From assembly GCA_021813585.1 (NCBI GenBank), contig JAKAJV010000122.1, positions 1 through 64,000 on the forward strand: a stretch of 64,000 bases of DNA, read 5' to 3'. The stretch comes from Bacteroidota bacterium. GTDB lineage: Bacteria > Bacteroidota > Ignavibacteria > Ignavibacteriales > Ignavibacteriaceae. The translations under genes were made by a program, and so were the position numbers. This document shows, in pieces, positions 19,319 through 30,110 of this stretch (the stretch's first letter is position 1; each line of letters begins with the position of its first letter). Below the pieces are notes generated by a model, which had not been told where the DNA came from, made no database searches, and saw only the letters and a program-made list of their open reading frames with translations.

Positions 19319-22300
19319 TTATTTAAGAAGCAACATCTTTTTTACGGTAGAATAATTTTGAGATTGATTAAGAGGATTTATTACATTAAGCCGATAAAAA
19401 TATATGCTGCTTGCAAGATTACTTGCATCAAAATTTATATCATACCTACCTTTATTCTGATATTGATTGACAAGTGTTTTCACTTCCCTTCCAAGCTCAT
19501 CATAAATCTTTAATGTTACTAACCCGTCGTTTGGAATTTCATAATGAATTATTGTTGAGGGGTTGAAAGGATTAGGGTAGCTATTTAACTGAAAGCTTAA
19601 TTTATCCTTACTTGTACTCTTAACAGTATGGTCTGAATTTTTATTAGAAGCGCGTGGGAGAAAATTATTGGTAAATCCTCCCAGGGCAACAACCAGCCCG
19701 GAATCTATAATTGTACTGTATTTTTGAACCAACGCATTTAGCGCCGAAGAGGATAAAGCATTGTATTGATGATTGAAGCTGCTTAACGAAGCTAAGGTTA
19801 ATAATGCCCGCATCTCGGTGCCGGAATTTGGATATGCCGAAATAAGTTTGTGCGCGGTTGTTATTGCATCTTCATATTTCCCCTCGCCCGCATATGCCGA
19901 TGCCAATAATTCTTTAGCTGTAATTCCAAGATTACTTTTTAGCGAAGAATATTTAATTAAATCATTAACAATTGTAGAATCACCCGATGATTGAAAAATA
20001 TTAAACAGAGTAACTAGTGCTTGCAGGCGGTAATGTCCGGAAGCAGTATCTTTAAGCAAGCCTCTGCATAATAAAGCAGCACCTACATAATCACCAACAT
20101 TTTTTGCTTCCATTGCCTTATACATTAAATAAGCTAAGCTGTCATTTGAAAAAGCATTTGCGCTTATAGCACTGGCTTGATATACCGGTGAAGCGCCCTG
20201 GTTAAGCGGACAATCGCTTGATGAAGTTTCGGGGTTACTATAGTCAACGGCGGAGGTTCCATCAGCATAAATTTTTGAAGTATTGGGTGGATACTGCCCC
20301 CACCAATCGAACTCGGCGCTTATACTGCTGCTGTTCTCTGCTAAGGCATCATACGTTGTGTTGCCGTATATCTGATTGCACACTCCATAATATTGACTCC
20401 TCGGAATCAATGCGCTGCCTATGTCCGGGTAGCTATTATCGGTTGCTACAACACCGCCGGTATTACCAGTAATAATATTGGCTCCTAACTGGCCTAATCC
20501 ACCGGTATTTGGCGAAGATGAATACCTGCACCAAACTCCGTAATAGCTGCCGCTTATGTAATTTTCATTAAACATACCGGCAGATGTTATAAAATATAAT
20601 CCTACATAAGAGCTTCCGTTAGATGAAAGAGTATTAAATTTTATTGTAGGGCTGCCAGATCCGTTTGAATTTATAATTATACCGTGGTAATGATTATTCT
20701 GTATTGTATTGTCAAAAATAGTTGGACTTGAACCGCCTTGAATTATTACACCGTTTCCATTGCCGAGGTTTTCTATTGTGCAGTTGTTTAAGCTGCCTCC
20801 GCTGCTGCTCCCAAACCTTATGCCGCTCCACGAATTACTTTGACCTTCTATTACTGTTGAGCTAATCGTGGGAGAAGAGCCCCATACTTGAATTGCTGCG
20901 GCTGCGTTTCCATCTCCACCGTAAAAGCTTGAGTTGTTTATTGTACAACCGGTAATAGTAATATTATTTGTTGTATTAATTATAATTGGAGAAGCAGCAT
21001 AAGATATGGTGGTATTTTGAATTAAAGATCCTTCGGCGCTATTTAATATGATTCCGTTCCAGCTTCCGGATGTAGAAGTAAATACAGCGCCGTTGGATGA
21101 AAGCGTACCGTTTATAACAAGCCCGGCACCCGTAGGAAAATTTAGTGTTGTACCCGAACCGATTGTTAGGGTTACGCCGGAGCGAACCGTTAATGTCCCG
21201 ATAAAGTTATATGTTCCCGCTGGCAGTGTTACGTTTGTACTTATAGTAGTACGGCTGTAGTTAGCAGTTACCGTTGCACCGCTGCTGTTGAAAACAACCG
21301 GGGTTGTTGTTGAAGCTGCATCTTGAAAGTTTACGGAACCACCGGGAGAAGCAGCCCAGTCATTGAAAACCGCTATGTAACCTCCAACAGATTTTGTTAC
21401 AGGTGCTTGTACTGAATAGTAAGGGCTCGCTCCCCCATAGGATTGACCCAGAAACACGCCGCCGCTTGTTTGGCCATAAGCTCCTGTTGGATTATATGGA
21501 GATGTAAAAGTATGAAATATATCAGGCTGCGTTCCATTGGATTCTACATACCACGGGTCCTGAAACTGGATGTTATCAAGATTACTACCATCGTCAATCA
21601 GTGTAGCTTCAATTGTTGCAGACTGCATATCATAAAATTTTGCAATTTGGTTAAAAGGACTTAAAGGAACAGTAATGGTTCGACTAAGAAGGTAGTCAAC
21701 ACTATTACCATTCCAATTTTGATGTTTTACATTATTAAACCGTTCATTGTTAGTACCAACTAAGCATGTAGATTGATTTGGCGGTACAGCCCACTGTCCA
21801 GAGGATATAGTTGCAGACGCTACAATTAATGTCCCGCCCAAATCAGTATTGTTATATTGGTTTTGAACGAATACAGGAGTACCAAAATTACTGGTCTGGG
21901 GAGTTACGCTCCAAATATTCCAAATCTGATAGGTTTGACCGTTATATATTGTTATTGTTTGACCGCTGCCATGTGATAATGTAAATAAGTTATTCACTAG
22001 ATCAACATTTAGATAAGTATCATGGCTTGGATAGCTAATAATATCTGTAGCCCAGTTTTCATCTCTGAAGTCCAAATAAAATTGGAAAATTGAGACTCCG
22101 TTATTTTTTTACGGTGAAACTTATTAGCCCCCAGGGCATATAAGGCAAGCCGTTTTTTTGGTTCTTTGGGCAATCCCACGCATTTTGTGTTGTTAAAAAT
22201 GAAGATATGTAAGTTACATCGCCGCCATCCCATCCGTAGCCGGTACTTACAAGTGCAGCAGTAACAGTAACACTAGTTGGAGCGCTTACTAAAAATTCAC

Positions 22301-22388
22301 CACCGGAAACTTCCGGTAAATTTTGAGCTTGTGTTCTATTGTAAAAAAGCAATAAGAACAGAACAAAAAAGTATCTAATTTGTCTCAT
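19319..22388 (-). CDS. Right-handed parallel beta-helix surface protein with type IX (Por)-type C-terminal sorting domain; split by a frameshift into 22388-22101 (signal peptide + N-terminus) and 22075-19319
   Basis: N fragment MRQIRYFFVLFLLLFYNRTQAQ...GLISFTVKK* and C fragment *KNNGVSIFQFYLDFRDENWATD... join if the A7 run (minus strand; + T7 at 22104-22110) is A6. C-terminus: LNSYPNPFNPSTIIHYEI...SIYFYRL...KKMLLLK. Confidence 0.8.
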
Positions 22389-22421
22389 AATATTTCTCCT
22401 TATAATATTAAAGGTTTATTA

Positions 22422-23531
22422 TTAATTTCTTCTTCCTATCAATAGTAACCCTTGCCAGTTTATATTTGTTGCATCAAAACCAACGGCAACAATTGTATTT
22501 TTAGATACTGCAATTGAATAAAGAGGCTTTAATTGCCCGCTGTTTGTCTCCTTAAACCAGGTGGTTCCGTTATAATGCCAGATTGACCCGTCATCCAAGG
22601 CAATTGCTATATTGTTGTCTGCACTGCCTCGTATGGAATGCGGGCCTGAAGAAAGTGTTAAAACCTTTTGTGTTGAATAATTTCCTTTTAATGAAGTTCT
22701 AAAAATCCCGATATCTGCTGCTACATAAAGGTAATTATCGCTTGCCCATAGGGACGAAATGAAGTATTCGTATGGAGGTGAAGTACTTGATGGTTGTTTC
22801 AACCAAAGAGTTGCCCAAGTATTGCCGTAATATTTTAATAGTACGCTGCTGCCATAATCATTACTATACCCGCAGGCCCATACTGTTTTTCCATCACTGC
22901 TGCCCCAAACATCTCGCAAGTCTATGGTTGTTCCACTCTCAAACTGTGTCCACATACTGTTTGAATACATCGCAATAAATCCATCAGTGCCTATAAAATA
23001 TAATTGATTCTTTATTCCCCAAATTTTTCCTAAGTCACGCTGACCATAGCCCATTGTTATACAGATGGGCTTAAAATTTTGATCATCCCAATGTACCAAA
23101 GAAACATTACAAGTAATCCAAATATCATTTGCCAAAAATGCAAAAATACTATTTGCCGGATATGATCCAAAGCCTTGTTGATTACCATTTGCGTCGCAAA
23201 GTGGAAACATAATCTGCTTAAGTTCCCACTCCTTTCCATCCCAATGCACAGCATTGTAAATTGAATCGTTTGTATGAATTTCTCCTACTGCCCAAATGTC
23301 GCTATCATTCACAATTGCAACATCCTTAAAATTGCTTGGCCCTTGTTGACTTCCGAATTCGTATTGTGTCCATGTGAAATTATGGCTTGTTGTATCAGGC
23401 GGGTTATTTCCCTTTGGTGCTGTAGGGTTTTTGCAGCTTTGTAAATTAAGAAATAAAAAAATACTTGTGGTTATACCAAATAGGAAGAAAAATGAGAACA
23501 AGTATTTATTAACAAAAGTTACCCTTTTCAT
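22422..23531 (-). CDS. Exported lipoprotein, putative beta-propeller-like
   Basis: Signal with LQSC lipobox; repeats such as DSDIWAVGEI, NDIWITCNVS, GKTVWACGY. Confidence 0.6.
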   Translation of the reverse strand: MKRVTFVNKYLFSFFFLFGITTSIFLFLNLQSCKNPTAPKGNNPPDTTSHNFTWTQYEFGSQQGPSNFKDVAIVNDSDIWAVGEIHTNDSIYNAVHWDGKEWELKQIMFPLCDANGNQQGFGSYPANSIFAFLANDIWITCNVSLVHWDDQNFKPICITMGYGQRDLGKIWGIKNQLYFIGTDGFIAMYSNSMWTQFESGTTIDLRDVWGSSDGKTVWACGYSNDYGSSVLLKYYGNTWATLWLKQPSSTSPPYEYFISSLWASDNYLYVAADIGIFRTSLKGNYSTQKVLTLSSGPHSIRGSADNNIAIALDDGSIWHYNGTTWFKETNSGQLKPLYSIAVSKNTIVAVGFDATNINWQGLLLIGRRN

Positions 23532-23944
23532 ATATACCCTCTAAGTTTATCGGTTTATAAAATATAACCAATCATACTATAAAATCCGATAAAAAATTTA
23601 TCCACCAATTTCCGGCAATTTAATTCACGCCAACAATTAAGCCAATAACAAAAAAATGGAAATTAAATCATTTCAGAGTATTTGTTAATAGCCCGGGGGC
23701 GCCAAACGACAAATTTGGCGTCAATGTTGTCGCCATATAAAAATCTTCGGCTGTAAAAAAATCTAGCTATATGCAAAGAGATTATCACCATTAAATTTAA
23801 TTCACGCAGTAATAATTTTAATCGGATGCAGGGTACCCGGCCGCATTAAAGCCGCCGGGCAATTGAATATGTATTTTTCGTTTAAGCAGCAGTCCCGGTT
23901 AAACCTGCCTGCGCAAGCCGGGCTTTAGATTAAATTCGCAATAC

Positions 23945-25318
23945 TCATTTTATTAAAACCATTTTTTTAGTTGAAGCAAAGCTGCCCGCCTGCAAACGGT
24001 AAAAATAAATTCCGCTTGCTAAGCCAGATGCGTTGAAGCTTACATTGTAAGCTCCCTTAGTTTGGTATTTATTTACCAAAATCTTTACCAGGTTTCCGAG
24101 TATATCGTAAACCTTAAGAGTTACGATCCCGACAAAGTCGGGAGAAAGCTGATAGCTGATTGCTGTTTCCGGATTAAATGGATTGGGATAGTTCTGAGCC
24201 AAATAAAATTCATCGGGATGAATATATTCTTTTGCGTTATTTATACCCGTTAATCTGGCGCCGAGCGAGGCAATTGCAGCCAGGCTTAACTGAGTTACCT
24301 TTTTTACAAGACTCATATTTACCGTACCAAATGTATCGGATGAAGTATGGTAAAAAGGATTAGCTTTATAAAAAGAATTGCTGTTCCAGGGCGGCGCGTT
24401 TTCAATAAGCAGTACTGCACGGTAACCTTCATTCCAGAAAGAATCATGGTCGCTGTAGGTCGCTTCCGGGAAAGGAGGACCATCCATCTTTAAGCCGATT
24501 GAATAAATATTATTCGCTTCAATTAATTTTTCACCCAGCCAGCTTGAATAAGAGTTTGATACAATAGAGGTGTAGTCGTATGAATTATTATAGCCGATCA
24601 TATCTATTGAGAACATACCGAGGACTGTCTGGTTATTTGCCTTTGCATGCTGTGCAAAATTCCTGCTTCCGTAATGCGAGCCTGAATAACCCGGACCTGA
24701 TTCTTCCGAATTAAATGCGGCGAGCGTGATTGAATAATCTGTCTTAAAGCCGAATGAAGTATCGCTTAGTATTCTGGCTATTTCTAAAACGGCAGCTACT
24801 CCGGTAGCGTTGTCATCGGCGCCGGGAGCTTTAATTGTTTTCCACTGACTGTTCCATACGCTGCCGCCCATCCTGCTTGCTGAGCAGTCGTAATGGGCGC
24901 CTGCGATATACGACGGACTGCTCTTCCCTTTAATAGTTACCGACAGGTTAAGCAGAGGCTTTTTATTGTACGGAGGCAGAGCGGATTCAATATAAAATGT
25001 ATCTATCCTTACGCCGGAAATATTTTCGAGTCCGCTCAGCACATTATAAATATAGGCGGCAGCGCTGTCGTTGCCGGGAGTAAGATTTACGCGGCTGGAA
25101 TGCCCGCCTGCATATTCCAGGTTCTTAATATGGGTTTCCAAATTCTCAACTGAAACCGAATTAACCATACTTTGAATTTTATGATAAGCGTCGTCCTGCG
25201 GAAAAATATCAACAGGAGAGAAATACATTGCGGCAATTACTAAAAGCAATTTGCTTAATTTATGACCAGCCAAAGATAACCCCTTTGGATAATTTATTGA
25301 TGTTTTAAACATAGGCAA
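23945..25318 (-). CDS. M28-family metallopeptidase with type IX sorting domain
   Basis: YIAGAHYDCSASRMGG...APGADDNATGVAAVLEIARIL...AAFNSEESG; C-terminus LAQNYPNPFNPETAISYQ...GIYFYRL...KKMVLIK. Confidence 0.92.
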   Translation of the reverse strand: MPMFKTSINYPKGLSLAGHKLSKLLLVIAAMYFSPVDIFPQDDAYHKIQSMVNSVSVENLETHIKNLEYAGGHSSRVNLTPGNDSAAAYIYNVLSGLENISGVRIDTFYIESALPPYNKKPLLNLSVTIKGKSSPSYIAGAHYDCSASRMGGSVWNSQWKTIKAPGADDNATGVAAVLEIARILSDTSFGFKTDYSITLAAFNSEESGPGYSGSHYGSRNFAQHAKANNQTVLGMFSIDMIGYNNSYDYTSIVSNSYSSWLGEKLIEANNIYSIGLKMDGPPFPEATYSDHDSFWNEGYRAVLLIENAPPWNSNSFYKANPFYHTSSDTFGTVNMSLVKKVTQLSLAAIASLGARLTGINNAKEYIHPDEFYLAQNYPNPFNPETAISYQLSPDFVGIVTLKVYDILGNLVKILVNKYQTKGAYNVSFNASGLASGIYFYRLQAGSFASTKKMVLIK

Positions 25319-25363
25319 TGATATAAAAGAGACAACGATTAAATTGCTCTCAAATCTTCTAAA

Positions 25364-25654
25364 CTAAAATCTTTCTTTCCAATATCCGGGTTTGCGAGAT
25401 TGATGCGCAACAGCTATAATCAAAATCTCTTCAGGTTTAATTTGATAAATAATCGTAAAAGGGAATCTATTAGTAAAACATTTTCGTGTATTTTTAGAAT
25501 GTCGCGGAAAGTTATTTGGAAATTCTATAATCCTTTGAATGGTAGCATATACTTCCTCCATGAATTCTGTTCCAAGTTTCTCTTGCCTTTCTTCATAAAA
25601 ATCAATAGCATGGTTAAGTTCATGTGAAGCTTCCGGATGAAAAATAAATTTCAT
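25364..25654 (-). CDS. RelE/ParE-type toxin
   Basis: MKFIFHPEASHELNHAIDFYEERQEKLGTEFMEEVYATIQRI...FPRHSKNTRKCFTNRFPFTIIYQI. Confidence 0.88.
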   Translation of the reverse strand: MKFIFHPEASHELNHAIDFYEERQEKLGTEFMEEVYATIQRIIEFPNNFPRHSKNTRKCFTNRFPFTIIYQIKPEEILIIAVAHQSRKPGYWKERF

Positions 25655-25884
25655 TTTTCTAACTGTGTTCGTATTTCTTTGAATAATTTTTCACCATCAA
25701 TACCTTCAACTTTTCCTTCCTCATATTCCTTAACGCGTCTTTCCGATTCCTCTGCCCATAATCGTGCAATTTCTTTTTGAGTCGGGACATTAAGACTTTC
25801 TAATAACTTTTCAACTAGCTCAGCTCTTATTTCGCTAGGCAATAAAAGAGCTTCCTCAGTTAGTTTTTGAACTAAATCAGACAT
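25651..25884 (-). CDS. Addiction module antitoxin (track ORF to 25917; likely start MSDLVQKL at 25884)
   Basis: MSDLVQKLTEEALLLPSEIRAELVEKLLESLN...EIARLWAEESERRVKEYEEGKVEGIDGEKLF; overlaps the toxin by 4 bp. Confidence 0.88.
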   Translation of the reverse strand: MSDLVQKLTEEALLLPSEIRAELVEKLLESLNVPTQKEIARLWAEESERRVKEYEEGKVEGIDGEKLFKEIRTQLEK

Positions 25885-26171
25885 AGCATATCCTCTTAAA
25901 CTAAAATTACTTACCACTTAATTTATTTATTATTAATATACTTGATATATAAGATAAAAATCAACAGAAAATAATTTTTATATTTCATACGCATATTCAT
26001 GTATCAGCACTTTTTCATTTTCAGAACTGTTTATTCGATGTTTTCAGCAAGTAGTGCGATCAGAGAAAAATTCCTTTTTTCAATTTTTATTGATGATAAA
26101 TTTTTTAACAAAGAAGGTTTTTAAAATTTATTAAATTCGGTTGAGATTTTCACAAAGTTTTTCGTAATTTT

Positions 26172-27089
26172 GTGCCGAAAAAAAAGGAAATGGGTACTAT
26201 GGGGATACATAGTATAGTTATGGTAAAGCAGGTGCCTGACACTGCTAATATATCCGGTCAGGTTATGAAGGAAGACGGAACTGTTAACAGGGCAAAGTTG
26301 CCGGCAATTTTCAATCATGAAGACAGAGTTGCCCTTGAGTTCGCGCTATCGTTAAAAGATAAGTACGGCGGCAGGGTTACTGTAATAACAATGGGTCCTC
26401 CGCGAGCATCGGACGTTTTAAGAGAATGCTTGTTTATGGGCGCAGACGATGCAGTCTTAATAAGCGATAGAAAATTTGCCGGTGCCGATACTCTTGCTAC
26501 CTCTTACGTTCTATCCGAAGCGATTAAAAAAATAGGCAAATACGATTTTGTTTTTGCAGGCCGCCAGGCAATAGACGGCGATACGGCGCAGGTTGGCCCG
26601 CAGACGGCAGAGAAATTAAACATTCCGCAAATTACTTATGCAGAAGAAATTCTTGATGTAACCGAATCATCCGTAAGAATAAAACGGAAGATAGACGGCG
26701 GATACGAGATACTTGAATCTACGCTGCCGGTTTTAATAACCGTTATAAAAGATGCGGCATTCCCGCGGCCGTTCAAGGCAAAAAGGATAATGGCATACAA
26801 GAATGCAAAAACATTAATCGAGCTCGAAAAACTAACCGAAGGCAACTCACTTCTTTATATCGACCAGCTTAAGGATGAGTACATATCCAAGAAGTTATAT
26901 ATTCAAACTCTTACTATGGACGACTTGAAGCTAGATGAGGAAAGATGCGGCGTTCACGGCTCGCCGACAAAGGTACACAGAATAGAATCGGTCGTACTTG
27001 CAGGCGGCAGCCACGAAATGATTGAGCCTTCGAAAGCAGGTATAGCTTATTTAATTGATAAATTAATGGAAGATCACATTTTAGGTTAA
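26172..27089 (+). CDS. etfB: Electron transfer flavoprotein subunit beta
   Basis: SIVMVKQVPDTANI...DRVALEFALSLKDKYGGRVTVITMGPP...FVFAGRQAIDGDTAQVGPQTAE. Confidence 0.94.
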   Translation: MPKKKEMGTMGIHSIVMVKQVPDTANISGQVMKEDGTVNRAKLPAIFNHEDRVALEFALSLKDKYGGRVTVITMGPPRASDVLRECLFMGADDAVLISDRKFAGADTLATSYVLSEAIKKIGKYDFVFAGRQAIDGDTAQVGPQTAEKLNIPQITYAEEILDVTESSVRIKRKIDGGYEILESTLPVLITVIKDAAFPRPFKAKRIMAYKNAKTLIELEKLTEGNSLLYIDQLKDEYISKKLYIQTLTMDDLKLDEERCGVHGSPTKVHRIESVVLAGGSHEMIEPSKAGIAYLIDKLMEDHILG

Positions 27090-27102
27090 AACTACCGGAA
27101 CA

Positions 27103-28113
27103 ATGAATAAAGATGTTTGGGTTTTTATAGAACAAAGAAACGGCAAGCCTGCCGATGTAAGCTTTGAGCTTTTATCCAAAGGCAGAAGGCTTGCGGAAAA
27201 TCTTAACGGCAATCTAAAAGCCGTAGTAATAGGTTATAATACAAATCATATTGTAGCAGAAACCTTTAAGTACGGCGCCGTAGAAGCATTGGTTGCAGAC
27301 CATCCGCAGCTTGAGCATTACAGGACAATGCCGTACGGCAGAATTTTTAACGAACTGGTTGAAAAGCACTCGCCGCGTGTTGTGCTGTTCGGCGCCACCG
27401 TTATAGGTAGAGACCTTGCGCCGCGGGTAGCTTCCCACACCAAGAGCGGATTAACCGCAGACTGTACCGACCTGCAAATCTCAAATGTTAAATATCTTAA
27501 ACAAGATTACGAAGACCTCCTTCTTCAAATAAGACCGGCATTCGGCGGAAACATTATCGCAACAATTATTACTCCCGATAACCCGACGCAGATGGCTACC
27601 GTAAGAGAAGGCGTAATGCGATTGGAACCGCTCGGTAAGCCGGTTAAAGGAAAGATTACAAAAGTTGAATACCAGCCGAACGAGATAGATGAAATAATTA
27701 AAATAATTGAGCAGCACAGGCAGGAAAATAAAGTTAACCTTAAGGCTGCGCCGATTATTGTATCCGGCGGTTACGGACTAGGCACTAAAGAAAATTTTAA
27801 ATTGATTCATGATCTTGCAGATGTACTCGGCGGAGAAGTTGCAGGCTCGCGCGCTGCTGTTGATGCGGGATTTATAAACCACGACCGGCAGGTAGGGCAG
27901 ACCGGAGTTACTGTTAGGCCGAAGCTTTACATTGCCTGCGGAATTTCCGGCGCCATTCAGCATAGGGCCGGTATGTCTGAATCAAATAAAATTATTGCAA
28001 TAAATACCGATCCCGATGCGCCTATTTTCAGCGTTGCGCATTACGGTATAGTAGGCGATGCAATGCAGATAATTCCAATGTTCATAAATGTATTCAAGCA
28101 AAAATTGAGATAA
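27103..28113 (+). CDS. etfA: Electron transfer flavoprotein subunit alpha
   Basis: APIIVSGGYGLGTKENF...VAGSRAAVDAGFINHDRQVGQTGVTVRPKLYIACGISGAIQHRAGM. Confidence 0.95.
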   Translation: MNKDVWVFIEQRNGKPADVSFELLSKGRRLAENLNGNLKAVVIGYNTNHIVAETFKYGAVEALVADHPQLEHYRTMPYGRIFNELVEKHSPRVVLFGATVIGRDLAPRVASHTKSGLTADCTDLQISNVKYLKQDYEDLLLQIRPAFGGNIIATIITPDNPTQMATVREGVMRLEPLGKPVKGKITKVEYQPNEIDEIIKIIEQHRQENKVNLKAAPIIVSGGYGLGTKENFKLIHDLADVLGGEVAGSRAAVDAGFINHDRQVGQTGVTVRPKLYIACGISGAIQHRAGMSESNKIIAINTDPDAPIFSVAHYGIVGDAMQIIPMFINVFKQKLR

Positions 28114-28117
28114 CGTT

Positions 28118-29881
28118 ATGCCCAACTATTTTTTAGATAATCCCGACATCTTATATCACTTTGATAGATTAGACCTTTCACAAAGTGGCCAATCCTGGAA
28201 AGAAGTTGTTGAGTTAACTGAAGAAAATTTTTCTCAAGCCGGTAAGTTTGGTTACGCTCCGGTAAATTATGAAGACGCAATGGAGAACTACCGTAAGGTG
28301 CTGGAAGTAGTAGGCGATATTGCTGCAAATTATATAGCTCCTAGGGCATCGGATATTGATGAAGAAGGCGCGTTGTTTAAGGATGGAAAGGTAACTTATG
28401 CAAAGGGCACAAGAGAAGCGCTGGATATGCTGTCTAAGGCCGAGTTAATGGGAATGATTTTGCCGCGTGAATACGGCGGACTAAACTTTCCGACTACAAT
28501 TTATATGATGGCTGTCGAGATGATTTCCAGAGCAGAGGCTTCTTTGATGAACTTATTCGGGCTTCAGGATATAGGCAAGACGATTGCACAATTTGCAGAC
28601 GACAAGCAGAAAGAGGAATTCCTTCCCGGGTTTTCTACCGGTAAATATACCGGGGCAATGGCCCTTACCGAGCCGGATGCAGGCTCCGATTTGCAGGCTG
28701 TAAAATTAAGCGCTTACCAGGACGAAAAAGGGAATTGGTTTTTGCGCGGGGTGAAAAGATTTATTACCAACGGAAACGGACAGGTGCTGCTTGTTCTGGC
28801 AAGGACGGAGCCGGGAACAAAAGACGCCAGGGGCTTAAGTATGTTCGCCTGCTATGGCGATGAAACAATTAAAGTCCGCCGCATAGAACATAAGCTGGGC
28901 ATCCACGGCTCGCCTACATGCGAGCTTCAATTTAACGATACGCCGGCGCAGCTGATAGGCGCAAGAAGATTCGGACTTTTGAAATATGTAATTTACCTGA
29001 TGAATAGAGCAAGAGTGGGGATCGGCGCGCAGTCGCTGGGTATTGCACAGCAGGCATATGAAGAAGCGTTAAAATATGCGAAGGCAAGAGAGCAGTTCGG
29101 CAAGCCTATTTACAACCTGCCCGTTATTTCAAACATGCTAATAGATATGCGGGTTGCCTTGGAAGCCAACAGGTCCTTGTTCTACTCTACCTGCGTTTGG
29201 CTAGATAAGAAGGAAAAATACGATGAGCTTGTAGACAAGCTGAAGGCGATGAAGAAACCTTTTCTGGAAGAGAATGAAAAACTTAAGGAAGCCAGCAAGA
29301 TTGTTACCTTGTTAACTCCGATGACGAAATATTTGTTGAGCGAGTCGGCAAATAAAATTAGCTACGATGCGCTGCAGATACACGGCGGCACAGGCTATAT
29401 GAAAGAATTCAGCGTTGAGAGATTAACTAGAGACGCCCGCATTACGAATATATACGAAGGTACTTCCCAGATGCAGGTTGTTGCCGCTGCCGGCGGAGTA
29501 ATAAACAATGTACTCGGCGATTATTTTGACGCCTGCGAAAAGAAAGAATATAAAGGAAGCCTTATTAAGCTGCTAGATTCCCTAAAGGAAATAAGAGAGA
29601 TGTTTAACGAATGCCTGAAGTATATTAAAGATAAAAAGGATACTAACCTGCAGGATATAGCTTCCAAAGACCTTGTAGAAATGTATGCATATATTTACAT
29701 CGGGTTCCTTCTATTGAATGAGGCTAATACATCTACCGGGCAGACGGGCGGAGACCAGAGAAAAGTTTTTACTGCAAGAAGATACATACTTGACGCGCTT
29801 GCAAAGGCAAGGAAAAATTCCGAATCAATAAAAAATGAGTTATATTCGGATGTACTTCATGCAGATACTATTTTAATTTAA
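28118..29881 (+). CDS. Acyl-CoA dehydrogenase
   Basis: GAMALTEPDAGSDLQAVKLSA; ARAREQFGKPIYNLPVISNML-type motif; ALQIHGGTGYMKEFSVERLTRDARITNIYEGTSQMQ. Confidence 0.94.
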   Translation: MPNYFLDNPDILYHFDRLDLSQSGQSWKEVVELTEENFSQAGKFGYAPVNYEDAMENYRKVLEVVGDIAANYIAPRASDIDEEGALFKDGKVTYAKGTREALDMLSKAELMGMILPREYGGLNFPTTIYMMAVEMISRAEASLMNLFGLQDIGKTIAQFADDKQKEEFLPGFSTGKYTGAMALTEPDAGSDLQAVKLSAYQDEKGNWFLRGVKRFITNGNGQVLLVLARTEPGTKDARGLSMFACYGDETIKVRRIEHKLGIHGSPTCELQFNDTPAQLIGARRFGLLKYVIYLMNRARVGIGAQSLGIAQQAYEEALKYAKAREQFGKPIYNLPVISNMLIDMRVALEANRSLFYSTCVWLDKKEKYDELVDKLKAMKKPFLEENEKLKEASKIVTLLTPMTKYLLSESANKISYDALQIHGGTGYMKEFSVERLTRDARITNIYEGTSQMQVVAAAGGVINNVLGDYFDACEKKEYKGSLIKLLDSLKEIREMFNECLKYIKDKKDTNLQDIASKDLVEMYAYIYIGFLLLNEANTSTGQTGGDQRKVFTARRYILDALAKARKNSESIKNELYSDVLHADTILI

Positions 29882-29896
29882 TAATAGGGATAAGCG

Positions 29897-30109
29897 ATGG
29901 AGAAAAAACGCATAATATACAGGCTGTTTGACGACCACGAGGAAAAGCATTACGTAAACAGCACGCTCGATCATCAAAAGCTTGAAGAGCTTGTTGAAGA
30001 ATTTAAGAAAGAAAATAAAGATAAGGTCTTTGCTAAAGAGTTCATCAGCTTCCTTCATCAGCACGATCCGGAAGCAATGGAAGTTGAAGTAAGGGACTTC
30101 TTCTTTTAA
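29897..30109 (+). CDS. Small hypothetical protein (70 aa)
   Basis: Codirectional with etf/acd cluster, 16-bp gap. Confidence 0.6.
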   Translation: MEKKRIIYRLFDDHEEKHYVNSTLDHQKLEELVEEFKKENKDKVFAKEFISFLHQHDPEAMEVEVRDFFF

Positions 30110-30110
30110 A

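Noticed and set aside
22009-22233. 74-aa minus-strand ORF bridging the frameshift
   Set aside because: Third reading frame; the sequence is not protein-like, and the joined N and C fragments explain the region better.
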